Shown one piece after another: positions 18,357 through 28,013 of a stretch of DNA of 37,214 bases. Location: assembly GCA_026004035.1 (NCBI GenBank), contig BPII01000024.1, positions 1 to 37,214 on the forward strand, read 5' to 3'. The stretch is from Candidatus Sericytochromatia bacterium. Lineage in GTDB: Bacteria; Cyanobacteriota; Sericytochromatia; UBA7694; JACMQJ01. The position numbers and the translations under genes were made by a program. The notes below the pieces were generated by a model. It worked only from the letters and a program-made list of their open reading frames with translations, had not been told where the DNA came from and did no database searches. Position 1 is the stretch's first letter. Each line of letters opens with the position of its first letter.

Positions 18357-18851
18357 TTATTGAGTGCCTATCAATTTATATTGTGAAAAAAAATCAGATG
18401 ATGAATTATCTTCTATAAAATTACTTATCATACCGACTTTATTCCTAAAATTCTATGTCAGATAACGAAACCCCTATTATTAAAGATTTTTTAAAATCTA
18501 TTTTAGGAAAATTCTTTTTTTAAAATTATTCCTATTTCTGGCTTTCTATAATTGTAAATTCCCTTTTTTTAATAATGAGGACAATAATATATATTATATA
18601 TTATCCTTTTTTAAAAATTGTAACATATTTTGATATATTTTATCCAAATCATCTACACTTCTAAATACTATTCCAATTCCTCCTTTATTTGTAACAATAA
18701 TAATTTTTCTCAAAAATTCTATTCATTATTTTCAACGCATCCATAACGTTAGGTAAAAATTTAAATCGTTCCAATTTCTTACGTAACCACCATCTATTTT
18801 TTTATTTATAACTCCGTCTCTATCTAAAAAGAAAGACAAGCTTTTATCCAT
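18357..18851 (-). pseudogene. gmhB: Decayed D,D-heptose 1,7-bisphosphate phosphatase
   Basis: GmhB removes the C7 phosphate of D-glycero-D-manno-heptose 1,7-bisphosphate. From the ATG at 18851 the first frame has the HAD nucleophile motif FFLDRDGVINKKIDGGYVRN. A missing T near 18768 shifts the frame, and LPNVMDALKIMNRIFEK follows. An extra A near 18707 shifts it again, and IIIVTNKGGIG and SVDDLDKIYQNM follow. Later frames hold YRKPEIGI (the 'CRKPkpGm' motif) and IDFKKSLIIGVSLSDIEF (the HAD motif III/IV 'vGDs.sDi' region), ending at 18357. The stitched length of about 165 residues fits a whole GmhB. It overlaps hddC by 8 bp, as expected of the same operon. It is clearly inactive as read. Confidence 0.75.
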
Positions 18852-19551
18852 ACTTAAACTTTTTAAAATCTTTTTTCGCTCTCTCATAATCCTCCGGTAC
18901 TCCTATGTCTATGAAGTAGGAATCAAAAGGTAATCCATAAAAATTATAAATAGAATAATACTTTTCCAAAAGATCCTTTTCAAAAGAAAATTTAGCAGGT
19001 AAACGGAGAGACAAATAGAAATCTCTATTGATTAAATAAATACCTCCATTTATCAATCCACTTTCCCTGTGTTTTTTTTCTAAAAAGGCAACGATCTTAT
19101 TGTCACTATCTATTTCAATGACTCCATATCTATCAAGATTTTCCATTCTCTTTAAAGCTAAAGATATTTTTGAATTTTTATCTTTATGAAATTTATAAAA
19201 CCGTTCTAAATTTATATCAAAAAATGTGTCCCCATTTAGTATAAAAACATCTTTTTCTTGTGCTAAAGTTATTGCTTGTTTTATTGCACCGCCAGTGCCT
19301 AACAATTCCTTTTCCTCAGAGTAAAAAATAGAAACATCTTTGAATTTAAAATCAAAATAATCTTTTATTATTTCTGACTTGTAACCAATGGCTAAAATAA
19401 TTTTTTTAACTCCATAACTTCTCAAATAATAAAATATATATTCTAAGAAAGGTTTCCCATTAATATCTGCCATAGGTTTTGGTAAATCTTTAACTAATTT
19501 TCTAAGTCTTGTTCCTAATCCCCCAGCTAAAATTATAGCTTCTTTAACCAT
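18844..19551 (-). CDS. hddC: D-glycero-D-manno-heptose 1-phosphate guanylyltransferase
   Basis: Sugar-nucleotidyltransferase of 235 residues. It has the N-terminal signature LAGGLGTRLRKLVKDLPKPM, the metal-binding Asp in FILNGDTFFD, and DRYGVIEID, INGGIYLI and DSYFIDIGVPEDYERA of the HddC/GMP-type family. It would transfer GMP from GTP to D-glycero-alpha-D-manno-heptose 1-phosphate, giving the GDP-heptose used for O-antigen or S-layer glycans. Specificity is inferred from its neighbours (hddA, gmhA, gmhB remnant). It overlaps gmhA by 8 bp upstream and the gmhB remnant by 8 bp downstream. It is intact. Confidence 0.85.
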   Translation of the reverse strand: MVKEAIILAGGLGTRLRKLVKDLPKPMADINGKPFLEYIFYYLRSYGVKKIILAIGYKSEIIKDYFDFKFKDVSIFYSEEKELLGTGGAIKQAITLAQEKDVFILNGDTFFDINLERFYKFHKDKNSKISLALKRMENLDRYGVIEIDSDNKIVAFLEKKHRESGLINGGIYLINRDFYLSLRLPAKFSFEKDLLEKYYSIYNFYGLPFDSYFIDIGVPEDYERAKKDFKKFKYG

Positions 19552-20131
19552 TAAATAATTCCCTTTCTACAATCTCGCATATTATATGACCTATCGTTAT
19601 GTGAGCTTCTTGAATCCTTGGTGTATCGTTTGAAGGAACATTTATCAAATATTTACATATATCTGTTATCTTTCCTCCACTTTCTCCGGTCATACCAACA
19701 GTTATCATTCCAATTTTATTCGCTTCTTCCAGTGCCTTAATTACATTTTTAGAATTGCCTGAAGTTGATATACCAATTAATATATCTCCTTTTCTTCCTT
19801 TTGCCTTTACGAGTCTTGAGTAACACCTCATCATAAGAATAATCATTGGCCACGGCTGTAAGGTAGGATGTATTAACGTGCAGATGCCTCTGCGAATAAG
19901 AGGCTCTCTATCTATATAAAATCTCCCTGATAATTCTGCTGCTATATGTTGCGCATCCGCTGCACTTCCACCGTTTCCACAAAATAAAACTTTCCTATCA
20001 TTTTTAAAAGCTTCAACTATTAGAGAGGCAACTTTTAAAATCTTTTCAACTAAATCTTCATTTTCTAAAATCTTCCTTTTAACATCCACTGATTCTCTAA
20101 TTCTGTCTAATATTAATTCTTTCAAGTTCAT
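19544..20131 (-). CDS. gmhA: Sedoheptulose 7-phosphate isomerase with a scrambled internal segment
   Basis: GmhA isomerises sedoheptulose 7-phosphate to D-glycero-D-manno-heptose 7-phosphate. The 195-residue frame keeps the SIS-domain motifs CGNGGSAADAQHIAAELSGR (51-70), GISTSGNSKN and the C-terminal RIQEAHITIGH. Residues about 78-104 are foreign to the family. Deleting three single T bases (minus strand; about 19898, 19884 and 19822) restores a canonical stretch, EPLFAEALHVNTSYLTAVAN followed by DYSYDEVYSRLVKAKG. The insertions sum to three, so the downstream frame is kept, but the conserved NDY(S/G)YDE region is lost. As read it is probably inactive. A strong AAAGGAGG precedes the start. 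Confidence 0.85.
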   Translation of the reverse strand: MNLKELILDRIRESVDVKRKILENEDLVEKILKVASLIVEAFKNDRKVLFCGNGGSAADAQHIAAELSGRFYIDREPLIRRGICTLIHPTLQPWPMIILMMRCYSRLVKAKGRKGDILIGISTSGNSKNVIKALEEANKIGMITVGMTGESGGKITDICKYLINVPSNDTPRIQEAHITIGHIICEIVERELFNG

Positions 20132-20155
20132 ATATAAATCCTCCTTTAAGAAGTT

Positions 20156-20839
20156 TTAACAATATTTTTCTCTATCTTTCTTTTGAGCTAATATCTGGTA
20201 AGCGAAGCCCGTTATATCCCAAAAATCACCGGCAATGGGTACCTGCCTTATATAATGATATGTAATCAGAAAAGGCATTAGTAAAATTCTATACATATTT
20301 CTTCTTGTCCTGCTAAATATTATTTTAAAGTCATTATCTAATAAAATATTTATAATCTCATGAGGAGCATAACACCTTATATGTGTCTCATCATCACAAA
20401 AGTGTAAAGTACCCTTCATAGATGGAAGATTAAAAGAGTTTATATCGGGGAATTCTATATATATATATCCGCCTGACTTAACTTTCTGGGATATCTTATC
20501 TAAAACTTCTAATCCATTCTTTATGTGTTCGATTACATGAGACATAATAACAATATCGTAATAATTATCTTGTATATCTTCTAATAAATCTTTTTCTAAA
20601 TCCTTGTTAAAAAATTTATCCATAACTTTAAAATCCTCATCAGCTAAATTATAGAACTCTTTATCTATGCAATGATATTCACAAAGTGGGAAAAATTTTT
20701 TAGTTTTAGAAGGCGATCTATTTCCACAACCTACATCAAGTATTTTAACAGGTTTATTTCTTAAATGTCTAAAATATTTAAATTTTTCTATTAAAGCGAA
20801 CCCCAGTATTGACTTTAATCGTTGTTTTACACTTTCCAT
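20156..20839 (-). CDS. SAM-dependent methyltransferase in the O-antigen operon
   Basis: Class I methyltransferase of 227 residues. Motif I is [14 protein letters not shown] (about 31-44), the acidic residue at the end of strand 2 is in CIDKEF, the strand 4 region is [14 protein letters not shown], and the post-motif is [15 protein letters not shown]-terminal extension of about 90 residues probably shapes acceptor binding. It overlaps hddA by 13 bp and precedes gmhA by 24 bp, so a role in modifying an O-antigen sugar or chain end is likely. The acceptor is not predictable. It is intact. Confidence 0.75.
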   Translation of the reverse strand: MESVKQRLKSILGFALIEKFKYFRHLRNKPVKILDVGCGNRSPSKTKKFFPLCEYHCIDKEFYNLADEDFKVMDKFFNKDLEKDLLEDIQDNYYDIVIMSHVIEHIKNGLEVLDKISQKVKSGGYIYIEFPDINSFNLPSMKGTLHFCDDETHIRCYAPHEIINILLDNDFKIIFSRTRRNMYRILLMPFLITYHYIRQVPIAGDFWDITGFAYQILAQKKDREKYC

Positions 20840-21849
20840 GTTTCTACTCCATACTTTGTAAATTGATATCTTCTAAATTCTCCACCAAACTTTTGTAAAG
20901 ATTCTATAACTTTATATCTTGTATTTCTTGGACAATATAGTATCATAAATCCTCCTCCTCCTGCTCCAGATATTTTACCACCTGTGGACCCAGCTCTTTT
21001 TGCTGCTTCGTAAATTTCTTCTATAACAGGATTTGTTATACCCTCTGCCATTTGTTTTTTATATTGCCATCCAAAATCCAATATTTCTCCAATTTCATCA
21101 AGTTTTCCTTTTAAAATGGCTTCCTTCATCATTATAGCCTGTTCTTTTAATTTATGCATTGCTTCTACAGATCTTTCTTTTTTTTCACTTACATTCTTTA
21201 CCTGAGCTTCTATTATTTTTGAAGACAACCTGCTTGTCCCAGTGTAATAAAGTAAAAGATTGAATTGGAGTTCATTTATAATTTCGGGTTTAATTCTGAG
21301 GGGATTAACGATTACTTTATCGTTATCATAAAACTCCATAAAATTAAAACCTCCAAAGGTTGCTGCATATTGGTCCTGTTTACCACCGGTCATTTCCAAA
21401 TCTTTTCTTTCTATTTCAAAAGCAATATGTGCAATATCATACTCTCCTAAAGGTAAACTTAACCATTCTGCAAAAGCTCCAAGAATTGCTACAACCAAAG
21501 TTGAAGAACTCCCAAGTCCTGACCCAGGAGGAGCATCTACATAAGTGGTAAGCTCTAACGATAGAGGTTTTTTTGCAAAATCCTTGACTATTCTATTGTA
21601 AATTCCTTTCAATAAATCTAAGTTCCCATCTATTTCTAAATAATCTTTTGAGTTAAACTCTAATCTTTCTTTTCTATCAACAGAGTTAATTACAATTTTT
21701 CCATCGCTCCTTGGTTCTATTGTTGCATAAGCAAACATGCTTATCGTTGCATTTAGTATAGCGCCGCCATACAAATCAGAATAAGGGCTCACATCAGTAC
21801 CACCACCAGCTAAACCTAGTCTTAAAGGTGCACGAGAACGAAAAATCAT
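20827..21849 (-). CDS. hddA: D-glycero-alpha-D-manno-heptose 7-phosphate kinase
   Basis: GHMP-superfamily kinase of 340 residues that phosphorylates C1 of D,D-heptose 7-phosphate. The N-terminal [20 protein letters not shown], the ATP-binding loop [20 protein letters not shown], the [14 protein letters not shown] motif and the C-terminal [16 protein letters not shown] are all present and typical of HddA. AAAGGAGG precedes the ATG, which overlaps the stop of the WecG-type gene (ATGA). It is intact, in contrast to gmhA and gmhB of the same pathway. Confidence 0.9.
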   Translation of the reverse strand: MIFRSRAPLRLGLAGGGTDVSPYSDLYGGAILNATISMFAYATIEPRSDGKIVINSVDRKERLEFNSKDYLEIDGNLDLLKGIYNRIVKDFAKKPLSLELTTYVDAPPGSGLGSSSTLVVAILGAFAEWLSLPLGEYDIAHIAFEIERKDLEMTGGKQDQYAATFGGFNFMEFYDNDKVIVNPLRIKPEIINELQFNLLLYYTGTSRLSSKIIEAQVKNVSEKKERSVEAMHKLKEQAIMMKEAILKGKLDEIGEILDFGWQYKKQMAEGITNPVIEEIYEAAKRAGSTGGKISGAGGGGFMILYCPRNTRYKVIESLQKFGGEFRRYQFTKYGVETWKV

Positions 21850-22580
21850 TTTAAGACCTCCTTTTGAAAAACATATTTAAAAAATTTAAAATTTCTAACA
21901 AATCTGTTAAATCTTTTAGGATTTTGATATAGTCTCCATACACTTTCTAAACCTATTTTTTGAATAAATTTAGGTGCTCTTTTTTCTATACCTGCTACAA
22001 GTTCAAAGGTTCCTCCAACAGCTATTGCTAACTTAATCCCTATTTTTTCCAATAATGTTTTGTTGTCCTCTATCCAGAATTCCTGTTTTGGAGCACCAAA
22101 TGCTACAAACATAATATCTGGAGAAAATTCCCTTAAATTCTTTAAAATTTTTTCATTATGTTGTTTGGGAAATGGATATGGAGCAAATGGAGGAGAATAA
22201 CCACTTATAATTAGTTCTGGAAAAAGTTCTTTTAAGCGTTTCTGAGATAATTTATTAGAAATTTCTAAGCCACCTAAAAGAAAAACTTTTAATTTTAATT
22301 CAGATGCTTTTTTACATATGTCAAATATCAAATCTGAACCAGAAAGTTTCTCAAATTCTAAGTTTCTATATTTAATTTTCAAAAATAAATATGGTATTTG
22401 ACCATCTATAGTTGATATATTTTGGTTTAAAATTTCTCTAAATCTTTCATTTTCATTTGCTATTACTATAAACTCTGCATTTACAGTATTAATTATATTA
22501 AAACTTTTTGTATTCTCTAAAAGAGAAAGAATAAAGTCCTTTTTTAAGCCTTTAAAATAAATACCACAAAATTCTAACAT
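21846..22580 (-). CDS. WecG/TagA/CpsF-type glycosyltransferase
   Basis: GT26-family protein of 244 residues. These enzymes transfer a sugar (for example ManNAc or ManNAcA) from a nucleotide donor to a lipid-linked acceptor at the cytoplasmic membrane. Family landmarks are [20 protein letters not shown], the [10 protein letters not shown] motif with the conserved Asp-Gly, KVFLLGG, and the block [36 protein letters not shown] follows. A basic C-terminal tail fits membrane attachment. It overlaps the GT4 gene by 7 bp and hddA by 4 bp. Donor and acceptor are unknown. Confidence 0.85.
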   Translation of the reverse strand: MLEFCGIYFKGLKKDFILSLLENTKSFNIINTVNAEFIVIANENERFREILNQNISTIDGQIPYLFLKIKYRNLEFEKLSGSDLIFDICKKASELKLKVFLLGGLEISNKLSQKRLKELFPELIISGYSPPFAPYPFPKQHNEKILKNLREFSPDIMFVAFGAPKQEFWIEDNKTLLEKIGIKLAIAVGGTFELVAGIEKRAPKFIQKIGLESVWRLYQNPKRFNRFVRNFKFFKYVFQKEVLK

Positions 22581-23818
22581 TGATCTATAATTTCCTTTAA
22601 TTTACTTAGTGACTTTTCCCATGTATATTCTTCTCGCATTAATCTTCTTGCAGCGTAAGATATTTTCTCCCATAATTCCTTTCTGGTCATCAGTGCATGG
22701 ATTTTATCAATAAAATTATTTATATCATCAGCTACCATAAAGTGTATTCCATCCATTCCATTTATTCCTTCTATTCCTATGGAAGTAGTTACGAGTGGAA
22801 TACCTCTATACATAGCATTAATGTTTTTTATTTTAATTCCACTTCCAAATCGTAAAGGTGAAATAAATACTTTACTTTTTCTATAGTACTCTTCCAGATC
22901 TTCAACAAATCCTGTTAGAATTACATCTTTATCTCTTTTTACAACTTTTAATAATTTATCAGGAGGATTTTTCCCCACGATATAAAACTTTACGTCAGGA
23001 ATTTTATTTTTTAAAATATTCCAACCTTGCTCTAAAAACCAAATAAGACCATCTAAATTTGCTTCCCATGATAGTGTTCCTATAAATAGAATACTGTTTT
23101 CACATTCATTAAAATTCAAATCAGGCTTATTTAACAGATTATCATCGCCAACACTCATAATCAAATCTATTTTGTTATTTTGTATACCCAATTTTTTCAA
23201 ATTTTCTATATCATTAGAACTTACACACAAAATTTTATCAGATAATTCACAAATATATTTTTCGTATCTTCTAATTCTTACAGCTTCTATTTTAGTAAGA
23301 ATCTTCTTTAATATATTTTTTTCAGTAGCAGAATATCTTTCCCACAATATATATTCCGCATTATGTTCATGTAATAATATTTTTATTTTTTTATCTCTAA
23401 TTAAGTTATGGAGATTAATAATCATATGAAAAATAATATAATGGTCTACAAATATAACATTAAACTTTTCATGTTCCAGTAAATTAGCTATAAATTTCGT
23501 AACATCGGGAATATAGTTTCTATAAACTGTTAAGGGTATCCTTTTTATGTAGCTTTTCAATAGATTTTTAACATTTCTTTTATATGAGTGTTCAGGAATT
23601 GGAAAAAATTTATATCCTAAAAGATTCTTTTCGAATCTTGAAATAAAAAAACTTGAGTTTTCTATTTCATCGTTCGACTTTAGCAGAGAAATTAAAAACA
23701 AATTATAATTTTCAGAAAGATACTCTATAAGTTTATAAGATTTTATTGTTCCTCCAGAAGTTGGAGGAAACGGTAGTTGAGGAGTCAAAAAAATGATCCT
23801 TTTTTCATTTTTGCTCAT
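22574..23818 (-). CDS. Glycosyltransferase family 4 (GT-B)
   Basis: The protein has 414 residues in two Rossmann-like halves. The N-terminal half begins with FLTPQLPFPPTSGGTIKSY, a donor- or acceptor-loop signature of GT4 enzymes. The C-terminal half has ILFIGTLSWEANLDGLIWFL, KFYIVGKNPP, VILTGFVEDLEEYYRKSKVF and PLRFGSGIKIKNINAMYRGIP. It probably adds one sugar to the O-unit on the cytoplasmic face; the donor cannot be read from sequence. GGAGA precedes the ATG. It follows the Wzy polymerase gene by 29 bp and overlaps the next gene by 7 bp. Confidence 0.8.
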   Translation of the reverse strand: MSKNEKRIIFLTPQLPFPPTSGGTIKSYKLIEYLSENYNLFLISLLKSNDEIENSSFFISRFEKNLLGYKFFPIPEHSYKRNVKNLLKSYIKRIPLTVYRNYIPDVTKFIANLLEHEKFNVIFVDHYIIFHMIINLHNLIRDKKIKILLHEHNAEYILWERYSATEKNILKKILTKIEAVRIRRYEKYICELSDKILCVSSNDIENLKKLGIQNNKIDLIMSVGDDNLLNKPDLNFNECENSILFIGTLSWEANLDGLIWFLEQGWNILKNKIPDVKFYIVGKNPPDKLLKVVKRDKDVILTGFVEDLEEYYRKSKVFISPLRFGSGIKIKNINAMYRGIPLVTTSIGIEGINGMDGIHFMVADDINNFIDKIHALMTRKELWEKISYAARRLMREEYTWEKSLSKLKEIIDQC

Positions 23819-23847
23819 ATATTAAACATCTCCTGCAAAAAATAATT

Positions 23848-25182
23848 TTATACTTCTTTATTTATTTTAGCATTAATCCAAATTATAATAGTACCTAATA
23901 TAGGTAAAATTGAAATAAAAGTTATAATAACAGTAGTACCTGATATTGTTGATTCACTAAAGAGTAACCCTATAAAAAATTCTAAGATCGTTACATAAGC
24001 AACTTCAAGTATAAAAAGAAGTATGTTTTTATTTTCGATATTAATTTTTTTAATTTTTTTATAATTTAATGTAATCAAATTTAATAAGTTATTCAATTGG
24101 TATATCAATAAGAAAGAAAATATACCAATTTGCGCTAATATGCTTCCTATAGAGCTTTCTCCTCCTATGGGCTTTATGTTAGAAAATGTTGCATAATTTC
24201 CTGCTTGCCCTAACCCACGACCAAATAGTTGAAAGTCTGTAAAAGCCGATATTAAACCTTCAATATGGGCAGATGAAGGAATATAATCGAAAATATTTAT
24301 TAGGACTATGCTAATGATTAAGGCTCCTATTAAAGTATAGATTATAATATTTCTTATCATAAGTCTTGTAAAATAAAAAAATATACTAGTTAAAAATGAT
24401 AGAATAAAAAACTTACTTAATGTAAAAAAACCTGATAAAACAATGAAAACCAATAATAATTTATCTTTAAATTTTTTATTAGGTAAAAATAAAAATATGT
24501 TTAACAATAAAACAAGGACATTTGCTGTTAAAGTAGGATCGGCATAAATTGAAACTAATCTTCTTAACTTGTCACCTAAGATTATAAATAAGTCCCAGCT
24601 GTAAAACCTTCCACTTTGACCTAAAGGAACACTTGCCCATGGATCAACTTCAGTATCTCCCATAAAAGATTGTATTTTAATGATGTCGCTCCATATTGTT
24701 TCTATTGGTAGACTATATTCTAAAAGCCCAAAAGATACTATTATCCACCCTATTAATCTATAAACTCTTAAGAAATTAAAAATTTCAAATTTTTGAATAT
24801 ATAAAGAGGTTAAGATAGTTAGAGATATACCTATAGTTATAAATTTTATATAATAAATTAAAGTTCCAGAATGAAAGTAATTACCAAAAAAGCTTAAAAG
24901 TAAATAAATATTAAGGATTAAAATATAAAAAATACCTAAAAATAAATTACTTTTAGAAATAACTTTAATTTTAAGAGCAAAAGATATTAAAGTTAGGAAA
25001 ATGAATGCCATTGAAAATAATAGTATATTCTTTAAGATTAATAGTTTAGGTAATATAGAATATTGAAATAAACTATATAGTAGTATTAAAGAAGGATTAA
25101 TTAAGCTAAAAAATAGAACTAAAAATATATATAATTTAAAATCTACACTAATTATTCCTAAATTGCGGTTTATATAAATCAT
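23848..25182 (-). CDS. wzy: O-antigen polymerase (Wzy-like)
   Basis: Very hydrophobic 444-residue protein with about 11 predicted membrane helices and a long periplasmic loop near residues 170-215. Motifs usual for Wzy/O-antigen ligase-type proteins are visible: RLVSIYADPTLTANVL after the loop, and FGRGLGQAGNYATF with GGESSIGSILAQIGIFSFLL near the C-terminus. It would join O-units at the periplasmic face. A WaaL-type ligase has similar topology, but the position between glycosyltransferases and a Wzx gene favours the polymerase. Confidence 0.7.
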   Translation of the reverse strand: MIYINRNLGIISVDFKLYIFLVLFFSLINPSLILLYSLFQYSILPKLLILKNILLFSMAFIFLTLISFALKIKVISKSNLFLGIFYILILNIYLLLSFFGNYFHSGTLIYYIKFITIGISLTILTSLYIQKFEIFNFLRVYRLIGWIIVSFGLLEYSLPIETIWSDIIKIQSFMGDTEVDPWASVPLGQSGRFYSWDLFIILGDKLRRLVSIYADPTLTANVLVLLLNIFLFLPNKKFKDKLLLVFIVLSGFFTLSKFFILSFLTSIFFYFTRLMIRNIIIYTLIGALIISIVLINIFDYIPSSAHIEGLISAFTDFQLFGRGLGQAGNYATFSNIKPIGGESSIGSILAQIGIFSFLLIYQLNNLLNLITLNYKKIKKINIENKNILLFILEVAYVTILEFFIGLLFSESTISGTTVIITFISILPILGTIIIWINAKINKEV

Positions 25183-25212
25183 AGTCCCACCTGTATAAAT
25201 TTAGGTAATATA

Positions 25213-25712
25213 TTAATCTGCTTTTGTATTAACATCCTTTATTTCTTTTACCTGGGCTAAAATAATAATTCTTTTACCATTAAGCCAGTACTCAAAAAAT
25301 TTTATTAATCTAGTAAAAATTATAAAACCAAAACTAGATAATTTTTTAATAAAATTAGCATTTTTTAAAATAAACTTAATCCTATTTCTCATAATCCAGT
25401 ATGCTGAAAACTCTGATATTTCCCCTTCACTGCCCGCTCCAACTTTATGCCATATATTTGCAGTATGTACTATAGCTAACTTGTACCCAGATTTAATAGT
25501 TTTATAAAAATAATCTAAGTCCTCTACATACATAAAATAACTCTCATCTAGTAATCCAGCTTTCTCTAAAACTTCCTTCTTAATTAATATACAACATCCA
25601 GTTATAAAATTACATTCAGATACTTCTTTATTAATTTTCTTTTGAATATGAACAGACCTATCATCCATTCGTTAAACTTACCTCCGTTAAACCATATTTT
25701 ATTTAAATTGGA
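25213..25712 (-). pseudogene. Truncated GT2 glycosyltransferase remnant
   Basis: The open part (ATG at 25668, 151 residues) is only the C-terminal half of a rhamnosyltransferase-like GT2 enzyme: FITGCCILIKKEVLEKAGLL, SYFMYVEDLDYFYKTIKSG (catalytic-base region), IWHKVGAGS, then a C-terminal membrane-associated helix. The nucleotide-binding N-terminal half is missing. In a different frame just upstream (25665-25712), NKIWFNGGKFNEW reads as the preceding part of the same family, so there is a frameshift near 25668. This remnant meets the end of the next GT2 gene, so a deletion at that junction is likely. It is probably non-functional. Confidence 0.7.
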
Positions 25713-26739
25713 TTATCTTAGTAATATATTTTGAAAAACATGTAGCTGAATTATTAAAAATAAATACAAAAAGCTTATATATTCTTTTAAACCTGTATAC
25801 CCATCTAAAATAATAGGATAGTTTAATGTGGAGTTCAGACCATCCACAAAGTTTTAGGTAATCATAAAAATATTTCATCGCTGAATAATGTTGTATTGTT
25901 ATCAATCTTCGAAAAGAATGATTCCTTTTTAATATTTTAAGAAATGAATCATATAATTCTTTATTATCTTTAAAATAATAATCTGCTATCTTTGAATATC
26001 CTTCGAAATCCAACAAAAGTCTTCTAATAAAACCTTCACTGGCAAAACTATCATTACCAAGACGAGTAAACACTAAAGGTTTGTTTACATGTTTTATGGT
26101 TGCTCCTCTGATTAATGAACCCAATAAAACATAAACATGTACATAAGCAGTTCCTATAAATTTTTCAATATTGCTATCTACAACCCATATTTTTTTTCTT
26201 AAAATTATTGAACTAATATAAGCAAAAACTCCTGCTAAAAAATTTACATTATCAAAATATTTTTTTAACATTTTAGCGTCATAAATGTTCCATGTTAAAT
26301 TTGGTTTTTTGAAAAAAGATTGATTTCTAATTGGATTCATTTTAAGATCACATTCCAAACGGTTTGTTATTAGAATATCATATTTAAAATCTGCTATCAG
26401 GTCTAATACCATTTTAATTGCTGTGGGTGCAATCTTATCATCACTCCCTAAAAACCAACAGTATTCTCCACTTGCAATCTCTATCACTTTCAAGTAATTC
26501 CTATCAGCTCCTAGATTTTCATTATTTTTATTATAGACAATCCTAATAGGAGATTTAACCTTCCATTTTTCAATTACTTTATCTGTATCATCAGTTGAAG
26601 CATTGTCACTTATGCATAATTCAACTTTTTCTTTTATATCTTTGGTTATCTGAGAAATTACACTTTCGATAGTTTCATCTAAAAACTTATCTCTATTGTA
26701 TGTAGGTATACAAATAGAAAGTAAAGGTTTTTCCTTCAT
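25699..26739 (-). CDS. Glycosyltransferase family 2, possible dideoxyhexosyltransferase
   Basis: GT-A protein of 346 residues: LLSICIPTYNRDKFLDETIE at the N-terminus, CISDNASTDDTDKVI, and the metal-binding acidic motif in WFLGSDDKIAP (about residue 105). The C-terminal 150 residues are basic and aromatic-rich. The overall pattern resembles RfbV-type abequosyl/tyvelosyltransferases, and the operon makes a CDP-3,6-dideoxyhexose, so transfer of tyvelose or paratose is a reasonable guess. It overlaps the flippase gene by 4 bp. Its 3' end abuts the truncated GT2 remnant. Confidence 0.7.
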   Translation of the reverse strand: MKEKPLLSICIPTYNRDKFLDETIESVISQITKDIKEKVELCISDNASTDDTDKVIEKWKVKSPIRIVYNKNNENLGADRNYLKVIEIASGEYCWFLGSDDKIAPTAIKMVLDLIADFKYDILITNRLECDLKMNPIRNQSFFKKPNLTWNIYDAKMLKKYFDNVNFLAGVFAYISSIILRKKIWVVDSNIEKFIGTAYVHVYVLLGSLIRGATIKHVNKPLVFTRLGNDSFASEGFIRRLLLDFEGYSKIADYYFKDNKELYDSFLKILKRNHSFRRLITIQHYSAMKYFYDYLKLCGWSELHIKLSYYFRWVYRFKRIYKLFVFIFNNSATCFSKYITKIIQFK

Positions 26740-28004
26740 CTTATCTTCCCTCGAATAGTATAGTACTTATAAGGTAAAATCCAAGCTGTAGTAAGAATAA
26801 AGGAGAAAATTAATCCTAATATTATGCCATTTAATTCAAACATACTTCCAAAGTACCTCATAGTAATTATACTTATAATTGCTTGAATAGGAACAATTTT
26901 TAAAAAAATATCTAAATTATTCATACTTTGAAGAACTATAGCAAATGTGTCAGTCCATATTCTCAATAAAAAATATAAAGCCGTTAAAATTATGGCTTTA
27001 TAACTAACTGCTAAATTATTAACCGATATAAACTTAAAAACTAAATCTTTGAAAATTAAAACTAAGCTTGTTCCTATAATTAAGATAAATAATCCTATCT
27101 TCAAAGTTTCTAAAATCTTGCTATCAATCTTAGAAAATTCTTTTTTGTAATACATTTCTGTTATATTTGACCATGATGCAAGAAGTATTGTATTGTAAAA
27201 AACAAATATAAAATTAAAGATTTTCATATTTATATTATATATAGATATATCTTGTGGAGATAAAATCCTTGACATAATTACATAGTCAATGTTTAATGTA
27301 AGGTTTGCCATTATAGCAAATATCCAGAAATTTTTTGCTTTAGAATATATGCTTTTAAATTTACTTATGGTAAAGCAAGGTTTATTATTTTTTATAGCCG
27401 AAAAATGAGATACAAAAAAAATTAGAATGTATGGAAAACAGGTGAATACTAACACTGTATTAAAATCACTTATGTTAAATGTTTTTAAAGCTATTAAAAA
27501 TATAATAGTAAAAATATGAATAAAAGAGGGATATAGATTTGACAAATATCCTTTTTGCTCAGCAAATAAGATTCTATAATATATTTCTGTAAGTCCCGCG
27601 AAAAATAAGAAAAATAAAGATAAGTATAAAGTTCTAAACTCAACAAAAGTATAATTGGATAATAAATATTTTTTTGCTATAAAAGTTATTAAAAATATTA
27701 AGAATATAGCAATTATGGTTATCACTATAACCAGAAAAAATGATAAACTCAACAGCTGATCAATATTTTTTCCTTTAGATCTGTATTTTGATATTTCATT
27801 CTGAATAGCTGGCGGTAATCCTAAATTAAATAAAGAAATCCATCCTACTAAAGAATATACGATAGAATAAGCAGCAAAACCATTTATATCAACAAGTTCT
27901 ATCAGAAGCCTTGTATTAATTAGTGTAAAAATAGTAGATATAACTTTTGAAATCCAACCTATCCATACAACAAAATAATGATTTTTTATACTTATTGTTC
28001 GCAT
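26736..28004 (-). CDS. wzx: O-antigen flippase (Wzx-like, polysaccharide exporter superfamily)
   Basis: 422 residues with about 12 hydrophobic helices. The N-terminus has the RLLIELVDINGFAAYSIVYS pattern (the 'lg.eeyGlyai' region) and SLFNLGLPPAIQNEISKYRS, both characteristic of the Wzx/PST branch of MOP exporters. It would flip undecaprenyl-linked O-units to the periplasm for the Wzy polymerase encoded two genes further on. It lies 9 bp after the tyvelose epimerase gene and overlaps the GT2 gene by 4 bp. Confidence 0.8.
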   Translation of the reverse strand: MRTISIKNHYFVVWIGWISKVISTIFTLINTRLLIELVDINGFAAYSIVYSLVGWISLFNLGLPPAIQNEISKYRSKGKNIDQLLSLSFFLVIVITIIAIFLIFLITFIAKKYLLSNYTFVEFRTLYLSLFFLFFAGLTEIYYRILFAEQKGYLSNLYPSFIHIFTIIFLIALKTFNISDFNTVLVFTCFPYILIFFVSHFSAIKNNKPCFTISKFKSIYSKAKNFWIFAIMANLTLNIDYVIMSRILSPQDISIYNINMKIFNFIFVFYNTILLASWSNITEMYYKKEFSKIDSKILETLKIGLFILIIGTSLVLIFKDLVFKFISVNNLAVSYKAIILTALYFLLRIWTDTFAIVLQSMNNLDIFLKIVPIQAIISIITMRYFGSMFELNGIILGLIFSFILTTAWILPYKYYTIRGKIR

Positions 28005-28013
28005 TTTTATTTC

